A stretch of DNA of 64,000 nt from Micromonospora sp. NBC_01740. Lineage in GTDB: Bacteria > Actinomycetota > Actinomycetes > Mycobacteriales > Micromonosporaceae. The position numbers and the translations under genes were made by a program. The stretch covers positions 1,364,001 to 1,428,000 of the forward strand of contig NZ_CP109150.1 in the NCBI RefSeq assembly GCF_035920365.1, in the 5' to 3' direction. Shown here one piece after another: positions 49,731 to 57,526 of the stretch; positions within the stretch are counted from its first letter, which is position 1, and each line of letters begins with the position of its first letter. The notes under the pieces were generated by a model. That model saw only the letters and a program-made list of their open reading frames with translations, did not search any database and was not told the origin of the DNA.

Positions 49731-50972
49731 GTGGATCCGGTCCGCAACCCGTACGCCCCGGGCGCCGGTCAGCGTCCCCCCGAACTCGCCGGGCGGGGGC
49801 GCGAGCTGGACGTCTTCGACGTCGTGCTGGAGCGCATCGCCCGGGGCCGGCCGGAACGCAGCCTGATGCTCACCGGCCTGCGCGGGGTCGGCAAGACGGT
49901 GCTGCTCAACACCCTCCGCTCCCAGGCGATCAACCACCTCTGGGGCAGCGGCAAGATCGAGGCCCGACCGGACCAGTCGCTACGCCGCCCGATCGCCGCC
50001 GCGCTGCACATGGCCGTCCGGGAGCTGGCGCCCCGGCACCGCGCGCCCGACCGGATCGACGCCTTCCTCGGCGTGCTCAGGGCGTTCGCCCAGCGGACCG
50101 CGCCGACCGGCCGCGGCACCGCCGCCCCGAAGCTGCGCGACCGGTGGCAGCCGGGCATCGACGTGCCCGCCGCCACCGGCCGCGCCGACTCCGGCGACAT
50201 CGAGATCGACCTGGTCGAGCTGCTCACCGACGCCGCCGCGGTGGCCGCCGACGTCGGCACCGGCATCGCGATCTTCATCGACGAGATGCAGGACCTCGGC
50301 CCGGAGGACGTCTCCGCGCTCTGCGCCGCCTGCCACGAGCTGTCCCAGCTCGGCGCGCCGCTGATCGTGGTGGGCGCCGGGCTGCCGCACCTGCCCGCCG
50401 TGCTCAGTGCGGCCAAGTCGTACTCGGAGCGGCTCTTCCGCTACCAGCGCATCGACCGGCTCGACCGGATCGCCGCCGACCAGGCGCTCTGCGCGCCGGC
50501 CGAGCGCGAGGAGGTCGAGTACGAGCAGAAGGCGCTCGACCTGCTCTACGAGAAGTCCGGCGGCTATCCCTACTTCGTCCAGGCGTACGGGAAGGCGACC
50601 TGGGACCACGCGCCCCGCTCGCCGATCACCGCCGCCGACGTACGGGTCGCCGCGCCCGAGGCCGAGGCCGAGCTGGCCGTGGGCTTCTTCGGCTCCCGCT
50701 TCGAACGGGCCACCCCGGCCGAACGCGAGTACATGCGGGCCATGGCCACGCTGTCCCTGGTGGAGGGCGAGGCGGACGGCGGGGGACGTGACGACATGGA
50801 CGCCGCCGTGCCGACGGCGGAGATCGCCCGGGCCCTGGGGCGCAAGCCGGCCAGCCTCTCCCCGGCCCGGGACGCGCTGATCAAGAAGGGGCTGATCTAC
50901 TCCGGTGAACGCGGCACGGTCGCCTTCACCGTCCCGCACTTCGGCCGCTACCTGCGTACCCAACCGGCCTGA
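49731..50972 (+). CDS. STAND/ORC-like AAA ATPase
   Basis: A 413-residue ATPase. The Walker A TGLRGVGKTVLLNTL lies near residue 48 and the Walker B IAIFIDEMQDLGPEDVSALC near 180. PEREAELAV-type helical regions follow, and a C-terminal winged helix (AEIARALGRKPASLSPARDA, LIKKGLIYSGERGTVAFTVP). The fold is close to archaeal ATPases and ORC/Cdc6-type proteins, and to signalling STAND ATPases. GTG at 49731 follows TACTGT by 7 bases. No toxin, nuclease or effector gene is adjacent, so a role in defence is not supported. Confidence 0.82.
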   Translation: MDPVRNPYAPGAGQRPPELAGRGRELDVFDVVLERIARGRPERSLMLTGLRGVGKTVLLNTLRSQAINHLWGSGKIEARPDQSLRRPIAAALHMAVRELAPRHRAPDRIDAFLGVLRAFAQRTAPTGRGTAAPKLRDRWQPGIDVPAATGRADSGDIEIDLVELLTDAAAVAADVGTGIAIFIDEMQDLGPEDVSALCAACHELSQLGAPLIVVGAGLPHLPAVLSAAKSYSERLFRYQRIDRLDRIAADQALCAPAEREEVEYEQKALDLLYEKSGGYPYFVQAYGKATWDHAPRSPITAADVRVAAPEAEAELAVGFFGSRFERATPAEREYMRAMATLSLVEGEADGGGRDDMDAAVPTAEIARALGRKPASLSPARDALIKKGLIYSGERGTVAFTVPHFGRYLRTQPA

Positions 50973-50998
50973 CCGGCCACCACGGACCGCGCCGGGCG

Positions 50999-51544
50999 TC
51001 AGACCTTGGACCAGGGCGGCGGGAAGAGCACCTCGCCGCGCGGCGGCGGACCCTCGCCGCTCGTGGTCGGCGGCAGCACCAGCGCCTGCCAGGGATCGCC
51101 GAGACCCGACCAGGGGCTGGTCAGGCCCATCCGGTCGGCCCGGCCGAAGCCGAACCGGTGGTAGTAGCCCGGGTCGCCGAGCACCACCACCAGCCGCTCG
51201 CCCAACTCCGTGGCCGCCTCGATGGCGGCCTGCACCACCGCCGTGCCGAGGCCGATCCGCCGCCGGTGCGGCGCGACCGCCACGGGGCCGAGCGCCAGCG
51301 CTGGCGCGGTGTGGTCGTCGGACTTCACCCGGACCCGGGTGAGCAGGGCGTAGCCGACGACCTCGCCGCCGTACTCGGCGACCATCGCCAGCTCCGGCAG
51401 CCAGGCGTCGCTGTCCCGCAGCTCCTGGACCAGCCCCACCTCGGGCGGCGCGGTCACGTCGGGGCGGGCGAACGCGCCGGCCAGCACCCGCCGGACCGCG
51501 CCGGTGTCGGCCGGGTCCTCGGGTCGCAGCCGTAGCGTCGTCAC
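50999..51544 (-). CDS. GNAT family N-acetyltransferase
   Basis: A 181-residue acetyltransferase of the YhbS/predicted group. LRLRPEDPADTGAVRRVLAG at the start, the acetyl-CoA loop VAPHRRRIGLGTAVVQAAIE near 97 and VVVLGDPGYYHRFGFGRADR near 125 (YY-RFGF) are characteristic. The substrate is unknown. TAACGT lies 7 bases before the GTG (leaderless). It is convergent with the ATPase gene, 26 bases between stops. Confidence 0.9.
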   Translation of the reverse strand: MTTLRLRPEDPADTGAVRRVLAGAFARPDVTAPPEVGLVQELRDSDAWLPELAMVAEYGGEVVGYALLTRVRVKSDDHTAPALALGPVAVAPHRRRIGLGTAVVQAAIEAATELGERLVVVLGDPGYYHRFGFGRADRMGLTSPWSGLGDPWQALVLPPTTSGEGPPPRGEVLFPPPWSKV

Positions 51545-51678
51545 GCGGGGCACGTTACCCCTCACAGGCCGTCCATCAGCGACGGTCGCTCGAATCGGCG
51601 TGGCGCGAGGTGCACGTCCGCCGATCCGGATCGGCGGTTGCGGGGGTAGCCGGGCCGACGACGGGGTATGACTGACCC

Positions 51679-52224
51679 ATGAAACCCGTACGTTCCCTCG
51701 CCCGCGCCATGCTGAGCGGCATCTTCGTGGTCAGCGGGTTCACCAACCTCCGGAACCCCGGGCGGCTGGTCCCGGCCGCGAAGCCCGTGACGGACCGGGT
51801 GACTCCGCTGCTGGAGAAGGCCGACCCCCGCATCCCCACCGACACCGAGACGCTGATCCGCGTCAACTCGGCGGTGCAGGTCGGCGCCGGGCTGATGCTC
51901 GCCACCGGACGGTTCGCCCGGCCGGCGGCGCTGGTCCTGGCCGGCACGCTGGTCCCGGTGACCCTCGCCGGGCATCCCTTCTGGAACAACGACGACCCGG
52001 CGGCGCGGCGCAACAACCAGATCCACTTCCTGAAGAACCTCGGCCTCTTCGGCGGGCTGCTGCTCGCCGCCGCCGACACCGGCGGCAGGCCGGGGCTGCG
52101 GTGGCGGACCGGTCACCGGATCGGCCACTCCCGACGTTCCGTGCAGCGAGCCGTCCGTACCGCCCGCAGGGAGGCCCGGATCGCCGTACGATCGGCAGCG
52201 ACGGCCCGTCGACTGCCTGGCTGA
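51679..52224 (+). CDS. DoxX-like membrane protein
   Basis: A 181-residue membrane protein of the DoxX superfamily. AMLSGIFVVSGFTNLRNPGR near residue 9 is the first helix with its loop. VNSAVQVGAGLMLATGRFAR, AALVLAGTLVPVTLAGHPFW and NQIHFLKNLGLFGGLLLAAA are the others. A basic amphipathic tail (RRSVQRAVRTARREARIAVR) follows. DoxX proteins of this type are linked to oxidative-stress or redox membrane complexes, without proven activity here. TATGAC lies 6 bases before the ATG. Confidence 0.85.
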   Translation: MKPVRSLARAMLSGIFVVSGFTNLRNPGRLVPAAKPVTDRVTPLLEKADPRIPTDTETLIRVNSAVQVGAGLMLATGRFARPAALVLAGTLVPVTLAGHPFWNNDDPAARRNNQIHFLKNLGLFGGLLLAAADTGGRPGLRWRTGHRIGHSRRSVQRAVRTARREARIAVRSAATARRLPG

Positions 52225-52381
52225 CCTGCGTCGATACCTCCCCCCGCCCGGGCCTTCACGTGTCAACGCCGCGAATCACCTGAACCACCCGACAGGCGTT
52301 AACGCGGTGGAAATGTCAAAAACATGTGTGGGATCGGACACGGTCGCATAACGCGGGAGGCATTAACGTGAGGCGCCGTTC

Positions 52382-52387
52382 TAGGCT
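52382..52387 (+). promoter_or_regulatory. Candidate -10 element upstream of the GT87 gene
   Basis: TAGGCT lies about 53 bases before the GT87-like ATG. Upstream, TTAACGCGG (near 52297), ATAACGCGG (near 52349) and TTAACGTG (near 52363) form three similar blocks that could be operator half-sites. The -35 hexamer is weak. Confidence 0.35.
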
Positions 52388-52439
52388 CCGTGCAGGACCT
52401 GGACGGGTAGGACGACCTTGGTACGGGGGTGGCCACGCC

Positions 52440-53882
52440 ATGCCGGCGACCGTCGGAAGACGGGTGGACCGCCTCGCCCCAGTCCGTCGCGTAACGCGTG
52501 GGATCGATCGTAGGACAGTCGTACGGGCTGGCATCGTGGCCGCCGTCGCCTATGCCGCATGGCTCGCCATCGGTGCTTTCGGGCGGCCGTACAACTTCTT
52601 CGACATGAAGATCTACCACGGCGCGGTGGTGTGGTGGGCGAGCGGTCACGAGCTCTACGAGTTCATCGCACCCGGCACCACCCTGGGCTTCACCTACCCG
52701 CCGTTCGGTGGTCTGGTGATGCTGCCGATGGCGCACCTGCCGGTCGAGCTGGCCGGGATGGTCAACGCGCTCGCCAGCATCGCCGCCCTGGCCGTCGTGC
52801 TGGCCGGGCTGCTCCGCCCGATCGTCGACCGGCTCGGCTGGCCCCTCTGGTTCACCGTGGGGATCGCGACGCCGCTGGCGGTCGCCGTCGAGCCGGCCCG
52901 GGAGACCCTCGGCTACGGCCAGGTGAACCTGCTCCTCTTCGCACTGATCATGGCCGACCTGATCGGCCTGCGCTGGCGGGCCCGCCGGGGCACCCACATC
53001 CCCCCGACCGACGGCCCGCTGCTGCGCTTCGTCTACAGCGGGGCGTGGGCCGGTGTGGGCATCGGCCTGGCCACCGCCGTCAAGCTGACCCCGGCGCTGT
53101 TCATCGCCTACCTGATGATCACGCGGCAGTGGCGTGCCGCGACCACCGCGATCGGCACGGTGATCGCGGTGACCGTCGGTTCCTTCGCGGTCGTCGGCAC
53201 CGAGTCGCGGGCCTACTTCGGCGGCGTGCTCTGGCAGACCGAGCGCGTCGGGGCCGCCGACATGACGCCCAACCAGTCGCTGGCGGGGCTGCTGGCCCGG
53301 CTGTACGACTCGATCGAGACGCCCGGCCTGCTCTGGCTGGCGTTCTCGGTGCTGATGCTGGCGGTCGGTCTCTCCCGCGCCGTCAACGCCCGCGCCGACG
53401 GCGACGAGCTGACCGCGTTCACGCTGGTCGGCCTCACCGCCAACGTGATCAGCCCGATCTCCTGGACGCACCACCTGGTCTGGGTGATCCCGGCGATCAT
53501 CGTGCTGGCCGACGCCGCCGTACGCCGCCGCGAGGCCAGCCGCGGGTTGGCGCAGCGGGCCGGCCAGGGCGGGTACGGCGGGCCGCCGGGGGTGACGGGG
53601 CTGCGCCCACCGATCTGGTACCCGACGCTGACCGGGCTCCGGCACGGCGTCGCCGCCGTCGGGCTCTACCTGCTCTTCCTGGTCTCCCCGATCTGGCCGT
53701 ACGAGCACCAGCTCCCCGAGGTGTCGCACTACCAGGACGGCCTCTTCGGCGCCCTGATGGAGAACTCCCTGGCGCTGGCCCTGATCCTGCTGGTCGCCGC
53801 CCTGCCGTGGCGCCCCGGCGCCGAGCCGGCCTTCTACGCCGACCGGTTCGGCCGGCAGGCCGCGCCGAGCCTGCGCCGCTGA
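52440..53882 (+). CDS. GT87-like polyprenol-phosphate-mannose transferase
   Basis: A 480-residue multi-helix protein of the DUF2029/GT87 group, which includes mycobacterial PimE and related mannosyltransferases. NFFDMKIYHGAVVWWASGHE (FD-DxxxY after helix 1) is the luminal Asp motif and GFTYPPFGGLVMLPMAHLP the family motif. KLTPALFIAYLMITRQWRAA and ANVISPISWTHHLVWVIPAI support it. It probably adds a sugar to a cell-envelope lipid or glycan. The ATG at 52440 is the first good start after a likely TAGGCT promoter. Confidence 0.85.
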   Translation: MPATVGRRVDRLAPVRRVTRGIDRRTVVRAGIVAAVAYAAWLAIGAFGRPYNFFDMKIYHGAVVWWASGHELYEFIAPGTTLGFTYPPFGGLVMLPMAHLPVELAGMVNALASIAALAVVLAGLLRPIVDRLGWPLWFTVGIATPLAVAVEPARETLGYGQVNLLLFALIMADLIGLRWRARRGTHIPPTDGPLLRFVYSGAWAGVGIGLATAVKLTPALFIAYLMITRQWRAATTAIGTVIAVTVGSFAVVGTESRAYFGGVLWQTERVGAADMTPNQSLAGLLARLYDSIETPGLLWLAFSVLMLAVGLSRAVNARADGDELTAFTLVGLTANVISPISWTHHLVWVIPAIIVLADAAVRRREASRGLAQRAGQGGYGGPPGVTGLRPPIWYPTLTGLRHGVAAVGLYLLFLVSPIWPYEHQLPEVSHYQDGLFGALMENSLALALILLVAALPWRPGAEPAFYADRFGRQAAPSLRR

Positions 53883-53898
53883 CCGGATGGGCCGCCCC

Positions 53899-54348
53899 TC
53901 AGGGGCAGTTCACCCACTCCTCGGTGCCGTCGGCGAAGACCTGTCGCTTCCAGATCGGCAGCCGCGCCTTGACCTCGTCGACCAGTCGGGCGCAGGCCGC
54001 GAACGCGGCGGCCCGGTGGGCGGTGCTGACGGCCGCCACCAGGGCCGCGTCGCCGATGTCGAGCGGGCCCACCCGGTGCGACACGGCAACCGCGTACACG
54101 TCCGGGTCGGCGGCTATCTCGGCCGCGACCTCGCGCAGGATCCGCCCGGCGCTCGGGTGGCCCTCGTACTCCAGGCTGGTCACCGCCCGGCCGTGGTCGT
54201 GGTCGCGGACCACCCCCTGGAACGAGACCACCGCGCCGGCCCGGCGGTCGGCGACCGCCGCCTCGTGCGCGGCGAGGTCGAGCGGCCGGTCGGTGACCTC
54301 GCCGAACGTCGCGGGCCGGCCCGACGCGTCGGTCGTCGGCGTGGTCAC
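53899..54348 (-). CDS. moaE: Molybdopterin synthase large subunit
   Basis: A 149-residue MoaE, which with the MoaD-like carrier converts precursor Z to molybdopterin. GAVVSFQGVVRDHDHGRAVT near residue 37, SLEYEGHPSAGRILREVAAE and ARLPIWKRQVFADGTEEWVN near the end are conserved. The GTG overlaps the moeA stop by GTGA. It is the last gene of the leftward moaC-mogA-moeA-moaE group. It ends 16 bases from the GT87-like stop. Confidence 0.93.
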   Translation of the reverse strand: MTTPTTDASGRPATFGEVTDRPLDLAAHEAAVADRRAGAVVSFQGVVRDHDHGRAVTSLEYEGHPSAGRILREVAAEIAADPDVYAVAVSHRVGPLDIGDAALVAAVSTAHRAAAFAACARLVDEVKARLPIWKRQVFADGTEEWVNCP

Positions 54349-55604
54349 CAGGCACGCTCCCCGGGCAGCAGCGGCAGCGGTACGAGCGGCACCCGGTCCC
54401 CCGGCTCGCCGGAGGTGCCGGGGCGGATGACGGCGAACCCGTCGGCGCCCGCCAGCCCGCGCAGCATCGCCGAGCCGACGTGCCGGACCGGGTGCGCGGT
54501 GCCGGCCGCCCGGTCCACCCGCACGAGCGCCAGATGGGTGTACGCGCCCCGGCCGCGCACCGGCTCGGCGAGCGTGACGTGCGGCAGCACCGGCATCGGG
54601 CGGCCCGCCAGGCCGGCCAGCAGCGGGGCGACCAGCGAGACCAGGGCGACGATGGCGGACTGCGGGTTGCCGGGCAGCCCGGCGACGAACCGGACCCGGC
54701 CGTCGGCGTCGACCAGCCGCGCCAGCAGCATCGGGAAACCGGGCCGCACCGCCACCGTGTTGACCACGTAGTCCGCGCCGAGCGCCTCCAGCGTGGGATG
54801 CAGGTGGTCGACCGGCCCGTGCATCGTGCCGCCGGTGGTGCACACGAGGTCGGCGGTGCTCAGCGCCGCGCGCAGGGCGGCCACGTGCGCGGGGAGCGTG
54901 TCCGCCACCGGTCCGACCACGTCCGACGGGCGGACCAGGCAGCCGTACCGGCGCAGCCAGGCCGGCACCGCCGGCCCGAGCGCGTCGCGCACCCGCCCGG
55001 CGCCGGGCGGGCCGGCGGTCAGCAGCTCGTCGCCGAAGACCAGCAGCGCGGCGCGGGGCTGCCGCCGCACCAGCAGGCTGTCGTGCCCGCAGGAGGCGGC
55101 CAGGCCGATCAGCGCCGGGTCCACCGGCGTGCCGGCGGGGACCAGTTCCTCCCCGGCGTACGCCTCCTCGCCCGGCTCGCGCCACTCCGGCGCCGGCCGC
55201 GGCGTGCCGTCGACGAGGCCCTCCGGCGTACGACGGGACTCCTCCACCCGCAGCACGGCCGTCGTGCCCTCCGGCACCATCGCGCCGGTGGCGATCTCGA
55301 CGGTCGTCCCGTCGTCGGTCAGCGGGGCCGGGGTGCCGCCCGCCAGCACCCGCCCGACCGGCCGCCACGGCCCGGTGCCGCGCACGGCCCAGCCGTCGAC
55401 GCTGGAGGTGGGGAAGGCGGGCAGGTCCGTACGGGTGGCCAGCGGCTCGGCGAGGGTGTGCCCGTCGATCTCGGCGAGCGGCCGGCTGACGGCGGGGAGC
55501 GCGGCGGCCAGGCCGACCGCGTACACCCGGGACCGGGCCTCCTCCCAGCCGGCGGGCGGGGGCGCGGTGGCCGGCTCGGCGGCCGGGGCGGTTTCCGTGC
55601 TCAC
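54345..55604 (-). CDS. moeA: Molybdopterin molybdotransferase
   Basis: A 419-residue enzyme inserting molybdate into adenylylated molybdopterin. LPAFPTSSVDGWAVRGTGPW near residue 61, VEIATGAMVPEGTTAVLRVE near 101 and the central LVCTTGGTMHGPVDHLHPTL near 254 match MoeA. In the last motif the usual TSVGDYD is replaced by TMHGPVDH, an actinobacterial variant. VAGLPGNPQSAIVALVSLV follows near 308. The GTG is leaderless (TAGGCT, 6 bases upstream). Its stop overlaps moaE. Confidence 0.9.
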   Translation of the reverse strand: MSTETAPAAEPATAPPPAGWEEARSRVYAVGLAAALPAVSRPLAEIDGHTLAEPLATRTDLPAFPTSSVDGWAVRGTGPWRPVGRVLAGGTPAPLTDDGTTVEIATGAMVPEGTTAVLRVEESRRTPEGLVDGTPRPAPEWREPGEEAYAGEELVPAGTPVDPALIGLAASCGHDSLLVRRQPRAALLVFGDELLTAGPPGAGRVRDALGPAVPAWLRRYGCLVRPSDVVGPVADTLPAHVAALRAALSTADLVCTTGGTMHGPVDHLHPTLEALGADYVVNTVAVRPGFPMLLARLVDADGRVRFVAGLPGNPQSAIVALVSLVAPLLAGLAGRPMPVLPHVTLAEPVRGRGAYTHLALVRVDRAAGTAHPVRHVGSAMLRGLAGADGFAVIRPGTSGEPGDRVPLVPLPLLPGERAW

Positions 55605-55686
55605 CGGCCGAGCCTAACGGTGCGGCATGCCGGCCGCGCCGTCAGCGGCGCCGCGCCCACCGGTTGGTCGCGGCCCTCCCGCGTCG

Positions 55687-56157
55687 TCAGTGGTCGCCGC
55701 CGCGGAGCTGGTCGACGGCGTGGCGGAGGATCGGCCCGAGCACGGCGAGGCCGTCCCTGGCCCCGCCGGTCGACCCGGGCAGGTTGACCACCAGCATCCG
55801 GCCGACGACGCCGGCGAGCCCCCGGGAGAGCGCGGCGGCGGGAACCTTGTCGCGGCTGTGCGCCCGGATCGCCTCGGCGATGCCGGGGATCTCGTGATCG
55901 AGCAGCGCCCGGGTCACCTCGGGGGTGCAGTCGGAGGGGTTGATCCCCGTACCGCCGCTGGTCAGCACCACGTCGATCCCGTCGGCCAGGGCGGCGCGCA
56001 GCGCCTCGCCCACGGGCTCGCCGTCGGGCACCACCACGGGCCCGTCCACCTCGCAGCCGAGGTCGCGCAGGCCCGCGACGAGCAGGGGACCGCTGGTGTC
56101 CGCGTAGACCCCCGCCGCGGCCCGGTTGGACGCCACGACGACCCGGGCCCGGATCAC
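55687..56157 (-). CDS. mogA: Molybdopterin adenylyltransferase
   Basis: A 156-residue MogA/MoaB-type protein that adenylylates molybdopterin. VVVASNRAAAGVYADTSGPL near the start, DVVLTSGGTGINPSDCTPEV near residue 62 and VVNLPGSTGGARDGL near 122 are the family motifs. Its GTG overlaps the moaC stop by GTGA, so it is coupled to moaC. An 82-base gap separates it from moeA, which has its own leaderless promoter. Confidence 0.92.
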   Translation of the reverse strand: MIRARVVVASNRAAAGVYADTSGPLLVAGLRDLGCEVDGPVVVPDGEPVGEALRAALADGIDVVLTSGGTGINPSDCTPEVTRALLDHEIPGIAEAIRAHSRDKVPAAALSRGLAGVVGRMLVVNLPGSTGGARDGLAVLGPILRHAVDQLRGGDH

Positions 56158-56645
56158 GGCCGCTCCTGCGGGCGGACCCACAGGCCGGTCTTGCCGCCCT
56201 CCTTGCGCAGCACCCGGACCGCGTCGACGCTGGCCGCCGGGTCGACCGCCTTGACCATGTCGACGAGCGCCAGCCCGGCGACGGCCACCGCGGTCAGCGC
56301 CTCCATCTCCACGCCGGTGCGGTCCGCCGTCCGCGCGGTGGCGGTGATCTCGACGGTGTCGTCGGTGAGCGTCAGGTCGACCGTGACGCCGTGCAGGGCG
56401 ATGGGATGGCAGAGCGGGATCAGGTCGGGGGTGCGCTTCGCGCCCATGATGCCGGCGAGGCGGCCGACCGCCAACGCGTCGCCCTTGGGCAGCCCGTCGC
56501 GGCGCAGCAGCTCGACGACCTCTGGCGTGGTGCGGAGCCGGCCGGCGGCGACGGCCAGGCGGCCGGTGACCGCCTTCGCGGAGACGTCGACCATGCGGGC
56601 CGCGCCCGCCGGATCGACGTGGGTGAGCTGCGCGGGATCGGTCAC
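56154..56645 (-). CDS. moaC: Cyclic pyranopterin monophosphate synthase
   Basis: A 163-residue MoaC, which works after MoaA to form precursor Z. LTHVDPAGAARMVDVSAKAV near the start, LIPLCHPIALHGVTVDLTLT near 74 and RTGVEMEALTAVAVAGLALV near 111 are diagnostic. The GTG at 56645 follows TAGGCT by 7 bases; an open frame extends upstream but lacks homology. It is the first gene of the leftward cofactor group. Confidence 0.94.
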   Translation of the reverse strand: MTDPAQLTHVDPAGAARMVDVSAKAVTGRLAVAAGRLRTTPEVVELLRRDGLPKGDALAVGRLAGIMGAKRTPDLIPLCHPIALHGVTVDLTLTDDTVEITATARTADRTGVEMEALTAVAVAGLALVDMVKAVDPAASVDAVRVLRKEGGKTGLWVRPQERP

Positions 56646-57434
56646 GCCCGCGAGCCTATCTTTCCGGTACGGGTGCAGGGGATCACCGGCGCGGGCACAC
56701 GGCGTCGCGCGCCGGGCGACGGTCGGCCCCGCACCGGCTGAACCGACGTGCCTTTCGATCGCGCGACGGCCGCGACTCCGGGCGAGTGGGCCACCCCTGT
56801 CGCGAATTCGGAACGCGTTTCCGGCCCGTTGTCCCGCGGCCGTTTCCATCCCACTTCATGGACCGGGCCGATAGCCCTCCCTTCCCGGTGGACGGTGGCT
56901 CGGCATGCCGTCCTCGAACGACGGACGTCATTGACTCCGCAACGCCACGGAAGCGATCATCACCATCGGGAGAATCTTCCGGCCGTATCGATCGGGGCGG
57001 CAACGGGCAACATACGGAGTGCATCTTGCTCCGGTCGTTCCGTGACCTCGCCGGGAGCGGCGGCAGGCGGTGAGCGCTGACGGAACCACCCGGGCGGATG
57101 GGCGCACCGGCACGGAAGCGGTGGCCCCGACCACGCGATGTGCCCAGGACACGGGCCACGACCCGGTGCCACGCCGTCGGCCGCTGCAAACTGCACCGTC
57201 GTGTCCGATGCGCCGACGCCGCCACCGGTTCATTATCTAGCGTTAACCGGAAGTCGGCAGAAACACAGCACTGAGTTCCCGGCCAGAAGCAGAAAGTCAC
57301 GTCGCAGGGCACGGTTCTCATCCATTGCCCATAGTCACATATATCCCTCCATAATTGGCCGAACCGCACTTAGGCTGTCGGCGTCGCGGAACACAGCCGC
57401 GCAAGGGCCAACGCGAAACCGGGGAGGGATAGCG
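56646..57434. other. 789-bp gene-poor region before the GGDEF-EAL gene
   Basis: Only leaderless moaC's promoter is clear at its left end. The stretch is visibly less GC-rich than its surroundings, especially 57230-57370, with ATATAT-type runs. Open frames on either strand have poor codon bias and no recognisable motif. It may hold promoters, a small RNA or a decayed gene. A strong ribosome site and a 7-codon ORF mark its right end. Confidence 0.6.
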
Positions 57435-57458
57435 ATGTCGGCACACGAGTGGAACTGA
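57435..57458 (+). CDS. Seven-residue leader ORF
   Basis: ATG-TCG-GCA-CAC-GAG-TGG-AAC-TGA encodes MSAHEWN. It lies 5 bases after GGGGAGGG, the best ribosome site in the region, while the GGDEF-EAL gene 68 bases downstream has a poor one. The layout fits a translated leader or upstream ORF that controls the following gene. Translation is unproven. Confidence 0.4.
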   Translation: MSAHEWN

Positions 57459-57526
57459 GCATTGTGGCTGGCGCGTGACCGCGGGTAATCTTGGCGTGCT
57501 TTGCAGTCGGAAGCAGTCGGGATGCC

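Noticed and set aside
49731..50972. Anti-phage defence system around the STAND-like ATPase
   Set aside because: No effector domain is fused to it, and no nuclease, reverse transcriptase or toxin lies next to it; the neighbours are ordinary.
56683..57369. Minus-strand frame of 228 codons in the gene-poor region
   Set aside because: Codon use lacks the strong third-position G/C of real genes here, there is no ribosome site and no domain is visible.
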